NCBI RefSeq assembly: GCF_900240845.1
Contig: NZ_OERU01000003.1
Coordinates: 42,301-106,300 of the forward strand
DNA: 64,000 bases
Direction of reading: 5' to 3'
Source: Peptostreptococcus faecalis
GTDB taxonomy: Bacteria > Bacillota > Clostridia > Peptostreptococcales > Peptostreptococcaceae
In this document: piece after piece, positions 9,505 through 18,944 of the stretch
How positions within the stretch are numbered: the stretch's first letter is position 1
Layout: every line of letters begins with the position of its first letter
Made by a program: the position numbers and the translations under genes
The notes under the pieces: model-generated
What the model saw: the letters and a program-made list of their open reading frames with translations, nothing else
What the model was told of the DNA's origin: nothing
Database searches by the model: none

Positions 9505-10506
9505 ATGTCAGATTTTTTAAATGAATATAGATCAAGAGTCGCAAACAAGGCAAAAAACGCAAAAGAAGTTGAAAAAAAAAGGGCTGAACAAGCATTTAAA
9601 TCTTATCTCGATAACACTCCTACTTCTCAAAAAGTACAAATAACAGATGTTGATGAACCATTTATCTCAAAGAAAACTAAGAAGGTTTTAGCCGCAATCA
9701 CAGATGTGACAAATAATGATAAATCTGTTCTTGATGAAAAAAATTTATTTGTAGAGCGAAATGTGAATATGGATGTCGGATGTTATGTTAAATTTGATAA
9801 TCAAACATGGTTAATTATCTTCGAGGAACATCAGCCACTTGGTGTTAAAAAACAATATATAATGAAAAAATGCAATAACTATATTACTTTGAAATATAGA
9901 GGCAATTTAGTTCAGATACCAGTGTCTATAGAAAACTTAACAATGTATTCAGATGGTATAGCTGATGATGTATATATGTCTTATATGGATTCAAAAAAGC
10001 AGATAGGATATGGAAATAACTATATAACAAGAACAATAGGTGAGGGTTTCAGAATCCTATTAACCCATGAAACAGCTTATAAAGTAACCCACATAAATGA
10101 TTTTGAATACAAGGGACTTATAAAATCTTTAGTTCTACAAACACAAATCTTGGTTGGTGATGAAACAGACATCTTCTTAGCTAATAATATTGGTTATTTT
10201 AATAATCTTTCCCCGGAAAAAAGAGTAGAAGAACCCAAAGACATAAAAGGGGAAATACTTGGTGAAAATAAATTGCTTTTAGGTGAAGAATCAGAATTTA
10301 TCTTTGAAACAAAAAACAAAGAACATGAATTTGAATGGATATTAGAAGAAGATTATATTTTTAATATAATAGAAAATAATGGAAACAAGGTTACTGTGGT
10401 GGCGACTACCAACCCAAAATATATAGGTAAAAAAGCAGTCCTAAAAATAAAAGAAAAAAAGACTGAAGAAATAATAGACAAAATAGAACTGATTTTGAGG
10501 GGGTAG
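9505..10506 (+). CDS. Head-tail connector-like protein with C-terminal Ig-like domain
   Basis: 333 residues from ATG 9505, spaced from AAAGGA (9489-9494). The in-frame ATG 9481 lies within the preceding gene and lacks an SD. The N-terminal third is Lys/Ala-rich helix; the middle is beta-rich (YVKFDNQTWLIIFEEHQPLG). The last roughly 85 residues read as an Ig-like/BIG-type domain (LLLGEESEFIFET, FEWILEED, VTVVATTNPKYIGKKAVLKI). Ig-like domains are common on phage surface proteins and may bind cell-surface glycans weakly. The connector role is by position only. Confidence 0.55.
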   Translation: MSDFLNEYRSRVANKAKNAKEVEKKRAEQAFKSYLDNTPTSQKVQITDVDEPFISKKTKKVLAAITDVTNNDKSVLDEKNLFVERNVNMDVGCYVKFDNQTWLIIFEEHQPLGVKKQYIMKKCNNYITLKYRGNLVQIPVSIENLTMYSDGIADDVYMSYMDSKKQIGYGNNYITRTIGEGFRILLTHETAYKVTHINDFEYKGLIKSLVLQTQILVGDETDIFLANNIGYFNNLSPEKRVEEPKDIKGEILGENKLLLGEESEFIFETKNKEHEFEWILEEDYIFNIIENNGNKVTVVATTNPKYIGKKAVLKIKEKKTEEIIDKIELILRG

Positions 10507-10510
10507 TAAA

Positions 10511-11035
10511 ATGGCACAAATAGGATATATGAATAGAATGGTAACTGAGGTTTACAATGTTTTAATTCAAGATGATTTAATTTCTAAATTCATGCATTAT
10601 TATAAAGAAAAAGATATAGACATTCCATCTCAACCAAAGGTAAAGAATCCAGTGGGTGCTTTAAAAAAACAGTTTTTTAAAAATAGAAGAATAGAAACTT
10701 TGCAAAGGGATGCGAATGTAAATATAACTATAAATATATCTAGAAAGACAAACTGGCAAGATGGCACATCTAAATGGCATGGAAAGAATTCTTTTGAAAA
10801 TATTCTTGAAATAGGGGTTTCTTGCCACAATGACTGTGACAGAACTTTAAATGGCTCAAGAACATATGCATTAATTGATTTGATAGTTAAAAAGCTATCG
10901 GGAAACTCTATAGATTCTTTAGGTGAAGTTAGGTTCATAGAAACAATAGGAATTAGAGACTTAAATCAAGAATACTCTGGATACCTTACATACTTCAGTG
11001 TATATGGGATGAAAGACGAGGGATTTGATGATTGA
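10511..11035 (+). CDS. Probable tail completion/terminator protein
   Basis: 174 residues; ATG behind GAGGGGGTAG. Located in the neck block before the major tail protein, where tail-terminator proteins usually lie. The alpha/beta pattern (VNITINISRKTNW, ENILEIGVSCHND, GYLTYFSVYGMKD) is compatible with that fold. It overlaps the next gene by a few bases. No motif-level proof. Confidence 0.45.
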   Translation: MAQIGYMNRMVTEVYNVLIQDDLISKFMHYYKEKDIDIPSQPKVKNPVGALKKQFFKNRRIETLQRDANVNITINISRKTNWQDGTSKWHGKNSFENILEIGVSCHNDCDRTLNGSRTYALIDLIVKKLSGNSIDSLGEVRFIETIGIRDLNQEYSGYLTYFSVYGMKDEGFDD

Positions 11036-11909
11036 GAGTAAATTAATGACTGGACAAGATATAGACTTGTCTCAATATGGATTAGGAGTCATAAAACAGC
11101 CAAGCTTAAAAGAACTATTAGAATTGCCAATCAAAGAATCTGATATAACATCTACTTTCATAATGATTGAAACTTTCTACGAAAAAATGACTGGGTTATC
11201 ACCGAGTGCAGACTTATATAAATTAGATTGTTTGAGTATGGTAAATGAAGCTGTGGCTCAAATGGATTCAGAGGAATACAAAAGAGAAGTCCAAACAAGG
11301 TATAATGATGTATTTTTTAAAAGAGAAATAAGGTACACTTTTTTAGAAAAATTATTCTTGCTACTAAGTTGTTTTTTTGATTGCAATATAAAGGACATAG
11401 ATATCAAAGAAGATCCTTTTGAGGACAGAAAAGATTTCAAGGGAATAGTTATCCTAATAAATAAAGGGGACTCTGAAGATGATAAAATTCTTATAGATAA
11501 AGAAAATTTCAACATACTTTTAAAGGTTATTTTTAAAATATTAGATATAGATATCAAGTCTATACTAAGTAGAACAGAAGAAGATGATGAGTGGGTAGAA
11601 AACAATGGGAGTGCAAAAGAAAGAAAATATATAGAAATATTTAAAAGAAAAGAGCGAGAAAGAAAGAAAAAAGAAGTATTACATATATGTGATTATATCA
11701 ATGTTGTAGTAAATGATTCAGGTAGAGATTATAAAGAAGTAGCCAATTGGACGTATTACCAATTGATTAATACGTTTAAAGCTAGTTTCTTGAAAGATAG
11801 ACATGATATGGATGTTAAGATGTTTACTTCTGGGAATTACAAGATAGATCCAAAGGAAATGTTGGATTGGAAAAAAGAAATTAAGATAAATATAGATGAG
11901 ACAATTTAG
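11028..11909 (+). CDS. Hypothetical tail-region protein
   Basis: 293 residues from ATG 11028, overlapping the preceding stop and spaced 6 bases from GAGGG. Mostly helical with a long basic segment (KERKYIEIFKRKERERKKKE). Position just before the major tail protein suggests tail assembly. Not recognised. Its stop codon lies in the loop of a terminator. Confidence 0.6.
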   Translation: MIESKLMTGQDIDLSQYGLGVIKQPSLKELLELPIKESDITSTFIMIETFYEKMTGLSPSADLYKLDCLSMVNEAVAQMDSEEYKREVQTRYNDVFFKREIRYTFLEKLFLLLSCFFDCNIKDIDIKEDPFEDRKDFKGIVILINKGDSEDDKILIDKENFNILLKVIFKILDIDIKSILSRTEEDDEWVENNGSAKERKYIEIFKRKERERKKKEVLHICDYINVVVNDSGRDYKEVANWTYYQLINTFKASFLKDRHDMDVKMFTSGNYKIDPKEMLDWKKEIKINIDETI

Positions 11910-11923
11910 TCTTGTCTTTTTTT
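11899..11923 (+). terminator. Intrinsic terminator before the tail-tube gene
   Basis: AGACAA / TTGTCT stem with a 7-base loop containing the preceding TAG, followed by T6. Confidence 0.8.
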
Positions 11924-11956
11924 ATATAAAAATAATGAAGGATAGGTGATTAATTA

Positions 11957-12766
11957 ATGGCATTCGCAATAAAAGACGCTGCCGATATGGGAGTATTTAA
12001 TAAAGAGACAGGAGTACCGTTGTTTTATACTGAAGCAGCGAACTCTTTTGAGTTAAAAATTGAATCAGAAGAAGTTTTTGCAAAGGCAAAAGGCGTAGAT
12101 ACAATAGGGTTTAACAGTGGTAAAAAAGTAAGTGGGAAAGCGGAGTTTGAAGTTATCCAGTTTCCACAGCTTTCTATAATTCTTGCAAGTGATGTTGCTG
12201 AAAAGAATAATTATGCAGTAGCAAAAAAACTTAAAGCAAAATTGGGAGCCGATAAGAAGGTAATACTAAAAGGAGAGTCTCCTTTAGAGGGTTCTATGAT
12301 GGCTATGCTACTAAAAGATGATGGTGCCGAACTAGGAGAAAAAGTTGAGGTAACTGTTACAAAAGTAGGTGATGATACAGAAGTTGTGTTCCCAGATACT
12401 GTAAAAGAGGGTCAGTTTGTAATACTTTTTTATCAGAATGTAGCACAAAAAGTGAAGGTAATAAAGGTTACTTCAGAAGGAGATACACCAAACCTTAGAA
12501 TTGAAGCAATAGTTTCAGCTAAAATGCAGAATGGTAAAAAGATGGCTTTAAATCTAGTTATAAATAATGCGAGAGCAAAGAATAATGCAGAACTTACATT
12601 CTCTACAGAGAATCCATCTAAGTTCCCAATGGAATTTGACTGTTTCCCAGATGAATTAGGAGAAATTTTTGAATTGACATTTATTGAAGATGATGGAACA
12701 ACAGATTTAGAAGAAAAGGTGAAAAACCTAGATCCTTCTATAAAACTTGATAATGAAGCTGCTTAG
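11957..12766 (+). CDS. Major tail (tube) protein
   Basis: 269 residues, beta-rich and repeated-strand in character (FELKIESEEVFAKAKG, GKAEFEVIQFPQLS, VEVTVTKVGDDTEVVF), ending with NPSKFPMEFDCFPDE as in tail-tube proteins of Firmicute siphoviruses. These polymerise as stacked hexamers forming the DNA conduit. The gene is bracketed by two strong terminators, consistent with high dedicated expression. Confidence 0.75.
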   Translation: MAFAIKDAADMGVFNKETGVPLFYTEAANSFELKIESEEVFAKAKGVDTIGFNSGKKVSGKAEFEVIQFPQLSIILASDVAEKNNYAVAKKLKAKLGADKKVILKGESPLEGSMMAMLLKDDGAELGEKVEVTVTKVGDDTEVVFPDTVKEGQFVILFYQNVAQKVKVIKVTSEGDTPNLRIEAIVSAKMQNGKKMALNLVINNARAKNNAELTFSTENPSKFPMEFDCFPDELGEIFELTFIEDDGTTDLEEKVKNLDPSIKLDNEAA

Positions 12767-12776
12767 TATTGATATA

Positions 12777-12805
12777 CCCCACCAATTGGTGGGGTTATTT
12801 TTTTT
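12777..12805 (+). terminator. Strong intrinsic terminator after the tail-tube gene
   Basis: CCCCACC-AATT-GGTGGGG 7-bp GC-rich stem followed by TTA and T8. Confidence 0.93.
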
Positions 12806-12885
12806 AAGTCAATTTAAAATTTTATTTAAATTCAATAAGATTTATTGGCTTTAAATATTTTTTTAAAAGAAAGGAGACAATAAAA

Positions 12886-13662
12886 TTGGTCTTTCATTCG
12901 GACAGATTTATATTCGATGGAGTCAATTCGGAGAGCATAGGGATAATGTTAGTGACTGTCGGTGAAAATGACGTGCTAATGGACTATGGGATTCCATTTG
13001 AATACAAGTTAAAAGTAGAAAGTAGTTTTGGAGATAATCCTTTTTATACCAAAGAGGAGTCTCCACCAGAACCAATCACTTTAGATTTTTGCTTAACAGA
13101 GAATAGACAAGCAATAAAGTGGAGTGATGAGTTGGAAAAAGAAATAATTAACTGGTTAACACAAGATAAATTTTGTGAATTCATTTCTTATGATAATCCA
13201 GAATTAGTTTACTATTTTAGAGCAACAAAGGTTACAAAGAAAATGACACATCAAAAAAAAGGTATTTTATCAGTAACCTTTCAACCATATTACAAACATC
13301 CAGTGAAAAAGATAAGAAAAGATTTGTTGGTCGAGGGAGAAAGATTTACAAATATAAACAATGAGTGTATTTCAAGAGAATATGTATATCCAATGCTAGA
13401 AATTGAGGCAAACGCAAGTGGAAACGTAGAAATTTTAAATGAATCAATAGAAGATTCTGAACCTCTTGTAGTAAAAGGGCTAGAGGACGGAGAAAAAATA
13501 TTTATCGACAATCAACTGTTTATAGTAATAGATGAAAATGATGAAAATAAGTTCCATAAAGTAAACAGACATTGGTTGAAACTAAAAAAGGGAACAAACA
13601 AAATAAAAATCAACGGAAATGTAAATATAAAAATTAAATGTAATTTAGAGATAAAGATATAA
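12886..13662 (+). CDS. Distal tail protein (Dit-like)
   Basis: 258 residues, TTG start 9 bases after AAGGAG. The N-terminus FIFDGVNSESIGIMLVTVG and the ISYDNPELVYYFRA and GILSVTFQPYYKHP segments follow the pattern of Sipho_tail/Dit proteins, which form the hexameric hub at the tail tip. A C-terminal beta domain follows (residues 150-258). It lies before rather than after the tape-measure gene, which is unusual for this class. Confidence 0.72.
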   Translation: MVFHSDRFIFDGVNSESIGIMLVTVGENDVLMDYGIPFEYKLKVESSFGDNPFYTKEESPPEPITLDFCLTENRQAIKWSDELEKEIINWLTQDKFCEFISYDNPELVYYFRATKVTKKMTHQKKGILSVTFQPYYKHPVKKIRKDLLVEGERFTNINNECISREYVYPMLEIEANASGNVEILNESIEDSEPLVVKGLEDGEKIFIDNQLFIVIDENDENKFHKVNRHWLKLKKGTNKIKINGNVNIKIKCNLEIKI

Positions 13663-13672
13663 GGAGAAAATT

Positions 13673-14125
13673 ATGAGAACAATAAAATTAAGTGAACTGC
13701 CTAAGAAGGAAAAATATAGAGATATAATTTCGGTTACTATGGATGACGGTGAAATAGATTATATATACGTTTTGAATCCAACAGGCGAAATAGAAAAAGA
13801 ACTTTTAGAGGTATGCTCTGAGGTTATATTTGAAAAATGTGAACTTGACGATTCTGAATTGATGAAATTATTCATAGAAAAACTTACAAATATAGAAGTT
13901 GAATACGGATTTCAGGAAGTTCCAGAGTCCGATGCTTTAGCAAGAGTATATACTACACTAAAAACTATTTACTTTGAAATGATAGATTTTTGCTACAGAT
14001 TTTATATTTGCGAAGAATCAGCAATGAAGGCAGAAGAAAGTAGAGAAAAATTATTAAAAGAAATCAGTGCGAAAGAAGAAAAAGAAGATAAAGAAATTAT
14101 AAACGCCATAAAAGAAGATAAATAG
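13673..14125 (+). CDS. Putative tail assembly chaperone
   Basis: 150 residues; ATG after AAGGAG. Helical, acidic, with a Lys/Glu-rich tail (EEKEDKEIINAIKEDK). Size, acidity and position before the tape measure suit a tail assembly chaperone (gpG-like). No clear slippery site for a gpG-gpGT frameshift was seen at the 3' end. The role is inference. Confidence 0.45.
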   Translation: MRTIKLSELPKKEKYRDIISVTMDDGEIDYIYVLNPTGEIEKELLEVCSEVIFEKCELDDSELMKLFIEKLTNIEVEYGFQEVPESDALARVYTTLKTIYFEMIDFCYRFYICEESAMKAEESREKLLKEISAKEEKEDKEIINAIKEDK

Positions 14126-14140
14126 TTATGAGGTGAAAAT

Positions 14141-14462
14141 ATGGTCTTTGGATCGATTGAAGAGTGTGAAGCTTATATAAAGAGTTGTATGACACAAACA
14201 ACCCCAGTTATGGCACAAAAAACTCAAGAAGAAGGAAAGAACATAATATCCGGACAGGTTGGTGGAATAACAGGAAGTTTGGCAAATTCAGTGTTTATAT
14301 TGGGAACATCAGCAAATTCAATGGAGGTAGGAATAGAGGATAGAGGTGGTGGAAATGATTATTCATGGACATCACAGGTTTATAGAACTCATTTCTTTCC
14401 GATGTACGGATTAGAGAAAGGCCACACATGGAATAGAGGTGCCACAACAATTATAGGTTTTT
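14141..14462 (+). CDS. Tail-region gene, exon 1 (interrupted by IStron 1)
   Basis: ATG 14141 after GAGGTGA. Codes for about 107 residues (VFGSIEECEAYIKSCM onward to TTIIGF) before IStron 1. Without splicing the frame runs into element sequence and stops at 14519-14521. The continuation is at 16609-16694. Joining T14462 to G16609 restores one 135-residue frame. T14460 to G16610 also does, with Leu replacing Phe-Trp. In the first model the exon end GGTTTTT (14456-14462) pairs with GAAAACC (14470-14476), including a terminal U-G pair as in a group I P1 helix. The protein is unrecognised; its position before the tape measure suggests a tail completion role. Confidence 0.65.
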
Positions 14463-14474
14463 CAAGCGAGAAAA

Positions 14475-14495
14475 CCCACGATTTTAATCGTGTGG
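14475..14495 (+). repeat. Left-end subterminal hairpin of IStron 1
   Basis: CACGATT-TT-AATCGTG with flanking C/G pairs. Same core as the right-end hairpin at 16581-16601. Such imperfect palindromes are the TnpA binding sites in IS200/IS605 elements. Confidence 0.7.
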
Positions 14496-14517
14496 ATGAA
14501 AGCTTGTCAAATACACT

Positions 14518-14910
14518 GTAAGCATATAGAGAAATCTGTATGTAGTGAATACATAAAACTCATGTATTCCAATTAAGAAACTGAATTGCTGGAAATTCGT
14601 AAAGCTAACTTAACTACAACGCAAAGATAATACAAAACTTAAACGTGAATGTGGCGAGAGCAGAAAAAATAAGTTAGATGGCATAAGGTTAAACCCTAAG
14701 TGCTTTAAAATTGAAAATCAGCATCCAAGCCTAGAAATAGGAAGGTTCAACGACTATTCCTCTTGAGGGAAGTACATCACAAGCCATTGGTGATGGAAGT
14801 GGTTTCGCCTTAGCACGTAATGGTGAAGGATAAGATATAGTCTGTGCTTGCACGAAAGTGTAAGAAGTTCATAAGAGAACTGTATAGATAGTAGCGAATC
14901 TATATGAACA
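14518..14910 (+). ncRNA. Group I intron ribozyme core of IStron 1
   Basis: Begins at GTAAGCATATAGAGAAATCT, shared exactly with IStron 2. It carries the conserved P7 elements: TTCAACGACTATT at 14746-14758 (R element) and AAGATATAGTC at 14832-14842 (S element). The last 80 or so bases up to GAATCTATATGAAC (14910) are identical in both elements. The RNA should splice itself out of the phage transcript using a guanosine cofactor. Confidence 0.8.
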
Positions 14911-14964
14911 AACTTCACACAAAAAAAAGAAAGTATAATAGTTTTAATATTGTGTATAAAACTA

Positions 14965-14993
14965 TTGATTTCGTACACTAAATAGCATATAAT
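14965..14993 (+). promoter_or_regulatory. Sigma-A promoter of tnpA, predicted leaderless transcript
   Basis: TTGATT (14965-14970), 17-base spacer, TATAAT (14988-14993). The expected start point is at or next to A15000, the first base of the tnpA ATG, and no Shine-Dalgarno sequence precedes that ATG. Confidence 0.6.
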
Positions 14994-14999
14994 AAAATT

Positions 15000-15401
15000 A
15001 TGAATAATGAATACAGAGACTCAAAAACAACTGTTTCGTTAATCAATTATCATTTTGTTTTTTGTCCAAGATATCGAAGGAAAATATTTGAAGATTCCAA
15101 AGTAGATATTAGATTTAAATCAGTCATTCAAGAAATATGTATTGAGAATGATTGGGATATTATTGCAATAGAGACAGATAAAGAGCATTGCCATTTATTC
15201 ATAAATGTACAACCTATATATTCTCCTTCTGAAATAATGAAGATAATAAAAGGTATTACATCACGAAAATTAAGGCAAGAATTTGAACATTTAAGCAAAA
15301 TGCCAAGTGTTTGGACAAGGTCATTTTTTGTTTCAACTGCTGGTGATGTATCTAGTAAAATAATTAAAAGATATGTTGAAAATCAAAGAACAAGATACTG
15401 A
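15000..15401 (+). CDS. tnpA: IS200/IS605-type HUH transposase TnpA
   Basis: 133 residues. Y1 transposase that cuts and rejoins single-stranded DNA at element ends. The HUH metal site is HCH at residues 63-65 and the nucleophile is Tyr125 in KRYVENQ. Both are intact, and the length matches the family (about 130-150). The gene has no SD and sits at the start point of a promoter, so it is probably translated from a leaderless or weak message. It is the only tnpA in the two IStrons here and could act on both, since their end hairpins are similar. Confidence 0.92.
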   Translation: MNNEYRDSKTTVSLINYHFVFCPRYRRKIFEDSKVDIRFKSVIQEICIENDWDIIAIETDKEHCHLFINVQPIYSPSEIMKIIKGITSRKLRQEFEHLSKMPSVWTRSFFVSTAGDVSSKIIKRYVENQRTRY

Positions 15402-15425
15402 TTATACGTTAAGGAGGTGACAGAA

Positions 15426-16544
15426 ATGAAAAAGGCACATAAGATACGTATTTACCCAAATACTAAACAACAGATACAATTTCAAAAAACATTTGGATGC
15501 GTAAGATTTTACTGGAATTTTATTTTAAACCAAACTCAAACAAATTATAAAATGAAACAAGAAGATGAAATGTATTTAGAAGACAAGACAACATATGCAA
15601 TTCTTAAAAAACAAGAAGAATATTCATGGTTAAAAGAAGTTGAAGCTCAACCATTAAGCCAAGTGACTATGGATTTAAGAAAAGCATACAAAAATACATT
15701 TAAATCTAAGTTTGGGCTCCCTAAATTCAAGAGTAAAAAATACTCTAAAAAATCTTATAGGACAGCAGCTGGAATGAAGGTGAATGAAAACTACTGTTAT
15801 ATATCTAGAGTTGGGTGGGTAAAAATGGCGGAGAAGTTACGATTTAAAGGAAAATTAATGAATGTAACAATCAGTCAATCTAAATCTGGAAAATACTTTG
15901 CAGCATTCTTAGTAGAAACTGAAAATGTTGAACTAGAACCAGTCGAAAATAAAATTGGCTTAGATTTAGGTCTTTCTCATTTCTGTGTAGCTTCCACAGG
16001 AGAAAAAATAGATAACAAAAAATTCTATCATTCTCTTGAAAAGCGACTAATAATTGAACAAAGAAAACTTTCAAAACGTTTAGAGATAGCCAAAAAACAT
16101 AATCGTAAATTAGATGATTGTAAAAACTATCAAAAACAAAAAAAGAAAGTTGCTTTAATACATGAAAAGATATTCAATCAAAGAAATAATTTTTTACATC
16201 AAATTTCTTCAAGAATAACTGATGAAAACCAAGTCATTTGTATAGAAGATTTAAACGTAAAAAACATGATTAAAGATCATAAATTAGCGAAATCAATAGC
16301 CGATGTATCGTGGAGTGAATTCGTAAGACAATTAGAGTACAAGTCTAAATGGAAAGGAAGAAAACTTGTTAAGGTAGATAGATTCTTCCCTAGTTCTCAA
16401 ATTTGTTCTAAATGTGGACACAATGATGGCAAGAAAGAGTTAACCATAAGAGAATGGACTTGTTCTAATTGCAACACGAATCACGATAGAGATATCAATG
16501 CGAGCATAAATATTAAAACCGAAGGACTTTCGGGGTTAGCTTAG
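15426..16544 (+). CDS. tnpB: TnpB RNA-guided nuclease of IStron 1
   Basis: 372 residues from ATG 15426, five bases after AAGGAGGTGA. The RuvC triad is intact: Asp180 (IGLDLGLSH), Glu274 (CIEDLN) and Asp356 (HDRDINAS). The zinc finger between them has CSKC and CSNC. TnpB proteins are the ancestors of Cas12; with an omega-RNA made from the element's right end they cut DNA matching the donor site, promoting retention of the element. It ends 64 bases before the right end, so the omega-RNA must overlap the gene's 3' end and the 3' splice site. Confidence 0.92.
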   Translation: MKKAHKIRIYPNTKQQIQFQKTFGCVRFYWNFILNQTQTNYKMKQEDEMYLEDKTTYAILKKQEEYSWLKEVEAQPLSQVTMDLRKAYKNTFKSKFGLPKFKSKKYSKKSYRTAAGMKVNENYCYISRVGWVKMAEKLRFKGKLMNVTISQSKSGKYFAAFLVETENVELEPVENKIGLDLGLSHFCVASTGEKIDNKKFYHSLEKRLIIEQRKLSKRLEIAKKHNRKLDDCKNYQKQKKKVALIHEKIFNQRNNFLHQISSRITDENQVICIEDLNVKNMIKDHKLAKSIADVSWSEFVRQLEYKSKWKGRKLVKVDRFFPSSQICSKCGHNDGKKELTIREWTCSNCNTNHDRDINASINIKTEGLSGLA

Positions 16545-16608
16545 TAAATTTACTATCAATAGATGGTATTACCTAAGAACCCCACGATTTTAATCGTGTG
16601 GAGTGTCA
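16500..16608 (+). ncRNA. Predicted omega-RNA scaffold of IStron 1 (right end)
   Basis: The tnpB 3' end and right end contain nested hairpins: CCGAA..TTTCGG, TAGTAAATTTACTA, and the right-end palindrome at 16581-16601. In TnpB systems this part forms the scaffold, and the bases just downstream of the element form the guide; here that would be the first 16-20 bases of exon 2. Boundaries are estimated. Confidence 0.5.
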
Positions 16609-16694
16609 GGATTACATGGGAATCATGGGCTTCTGGAAACTTAGATAAGATATTCTTAGAAACAATGAGTGGTCTAGGAGTACCTATAGGATAA
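16609..16694 (+). CDS. Tail-region gene, exon 2
   Basis: Continuation of the gene begun at 14141. In frame it reads WESWASGNLDKIFLETMSG and ends GVPIG-stop at 16692-16694. The stop is followed directly by the ribosome-binding site of the tape-measure gene. The frame has no start codon of its own at a suitable place, and its other two frames stop quickly, so it is best read as a spliced 3' exon. Confidence 0.65.
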
Positions 16695-16709
16695 GGAAGG
16701 AGTGATTTT

Positions 16710-18869
16710 TTGGCTGAGTTTAGAATAAAAAGTACATTAGATCTCAGTACAGATGAAGCAAAGAGCAAAATGAAAGCTCTTGAAAATGAAAAGATTAAAG
16801 CTAAATTAGAACTAGATGCCGAAAGTAGTAAGAAAGCCCTTAACAGTTTAGATAAAGCGTCAAAGCAATCTCAACAGAATAGGGTCAAAGATGCAAAGAA
16901 GGCAGAAAATGAATTAGCTGGGATAGATAGAAAAAAGCTAAATGAATATAAAAGATTAGGGCAGGAAAAAGCTTCTTTAAGTAATAAGTTTGCTAAAGCT
17001 GAAAGCGATAATGCTAGAAAGAATTTAGATAAAAATATTAGAGATAGACAACGACAGATGTCTGGACTATACAAACAAATGTCTAGTGAACAGCAAAAAA
17101 TAGCAAAACAGATGGACACTCAAATGTTCGGTGCTAAATCAGGCAATGGCTTACTGAAGGCATTTGGACGAATAGATAAAGATGCTTTAAAGATAAAAAA
17201 TACTATCAGAAGTCTAGATGGGGATATAACTAAAACCTTAGGGAATAAGCTATCTAAACAAATGGATGGATTTTATAAAGGATTAGATAAAAAACCTGTC
17301 AATAACGCTACGTATGAAAACGCTAGAAGGACGATGAATAGTTATCAACAAAGTGCTAAAGCTTTGAAAGAAATTTCCTCTCTAGAAAAATCATATGGAA
17401 GTAGACAAACGGCTGTAAACAATAGACTGGGTGGTTTAAGTAATCTAGTAACGCAAAAAGCTGGGGCTGAACTAAATAAAAATTTAAGCCAATCTTTTTC
17501 ACAAATTAGAGGAAAAGATATAACTTCAACAGCTAGTAAAATGAAAGTTTTTGGAACTGAATTAAACAGGACAGCTACAGCAAGTAAACAATTACAAGGA
17601 TTAGATAAGACAATAAATAGATTGTCTGGATTAGAAAGTGGTTTAAAACCTAAAACTATTAATGGTCTTAGACAAGGGATAGTCGATTTATCTAAATCAC
17701 CTTCATTAGGAACAGCAAGTTTTGATTCCGAATTAAAAAAAGTAAATACGCAAATGACAGTAGCGAGCCGATATCAAGGCCGAATGGCAAAACTTAAAGA
17801 TGATTTTAAGATGTCCATGTTCGGAACCTCAATGGGATATTTGGCTGGCTCTTTTTTACGTTCTCAAGTAACTGGAGCAATCCAAACTTTTAAAGATTTA
17901 GATGCTTCAATGACAGATATAAAGAAGGTAGCAAATCCTAGAGATGTAGCGACAGAATCTCAAACAAAAGCTATTAGAAAACAAGCTATCCAAATAGCGA
18001 AAGATGTTGGGATGGCTTCATCTGATGTCCAATCATCAATAGCTACAGCATTACAATCTGGTATGGGCGGTATGAAAGAGTCTATGGCAGTTGCAAGAAA
18101 ATCTATGATATTAGCTAACGTTGGTGATATGGATAAAGTTGAGGCAACAAAAGCTGTCAATACCATAGTTAAATCTTTCAACTTAGACCCTTTAGGGAAA
18201 CAAAGAGTTAACGTAAAGGGAATGTCAAAAGAAACAACACAATTAGCTAATGCAATGGACTTGCTTAACTATGCAGGTAATAATTATGCTATATCTTCAG
18301 CAGGTGTAGCCGAGGCATTACAGCGTGGTGGTGGAGTTATGAAAGCATATGGAATGAACTTAGCCGATTCTGTTGCAATGATTACAGCCACAAATGAACC
18401 AATACAGAATCCAGAAAAAGTTGGTAATGGTTTAAAATCTATTGCTATTAATATGGCTGGTATTACAACCAGTGCCAAAGATGGGACACTCCATGCGAAT
18501 AAAACAGCTAAGGCACTTCAAGAAATTGCTGGCGTTGATATATATAAAGATAAGGCAAAAGGATCTCTTAAATCCCAAGTTGAACTTTTAGATGAAGTTC
18601 AGAAAAAATGGGGTGGATTAAACGATGCTCAAAGAGCCGGTCTATCTGAGTCTATAGCAGGTAAACATAGAGCGGATATATTCCAAGCTTTAATGGGGAA
18701 TTACGAAACATTTAAGAAACTTCGTAATGAGTTTAGCCAAGGAGACCACTTTGGTTCAGCTGAAGCCGAAAACGAAAAATATGTAAACTCATTAGCTGGT
18801 AAGACAAACAAGCTAAAAGAGACCATGACTTCCATAGGAACTGGTCTTATAAATGGGAAGGCTGTTTAT
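16710..18869 (+). CDS. Tape measure protein, exon 1 (interrupted by IStron 2)
   Basis: 720 residues; TTG start 7 bases after AAGGAGTGA. The tape measure sets tail length and is threaded in the tube lumen. Residues 1-390 are Lys/Ala/Ser-rich coiled coil. Residues about 395-665 hold the TP901-type core (LDASMTDIKKVANP, AIQIAKDVGMASSDVQ, GVAEALQRGGG). The unspliced frame reaches TAG at 18870-18872, the first bases of IStron 2. Joining TAT(18869) to GGT(20765) restores one frame of 2756 residues in total. Confidence 0.88.
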
Positions 18870-18944
18870 TAGGAACGTAGTGATATAAACGAGAATCCTC
18901 GTGATTTTAATCATGAGATGAATCGTAAAATAGATACGTAAATA

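Larger units (their letters stand above)
14463..16608 (+). mobile_element. IStron 1: group I intron fused to IS200/IS605-type element (tnpA + tnpB)
   Basis: The element has a 5' group I ribozyme, an HUH tyrosine transposase gene, a TnpB gene and subterminal hairpins at both ends. The hairpins share the same core (CACGATTTTAATCGTG), at 14477-14492 and 16583-16598. IS200/IS605 elements transpose as single strands and make no target duplication. IStrons, described in C. difficile (CdISt1), add a self-splicing intron so the insertion is removed from mRNA. Both exons of the host gene continue in frame. Ends are accurate to about 2 bases. Confidence 0.85.

Noticed and set aside
14530..14960. Possible small ORFs in the intron
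   Set aside because: Sequence is conserved as ribozyme between two elements with indels not in multiples of three.
18870..18872. Tape-measure gene as a pseudogene ended by TAG
   Set aside because: The stop is the first part of a group I intron; the frame continues exactly after the element.
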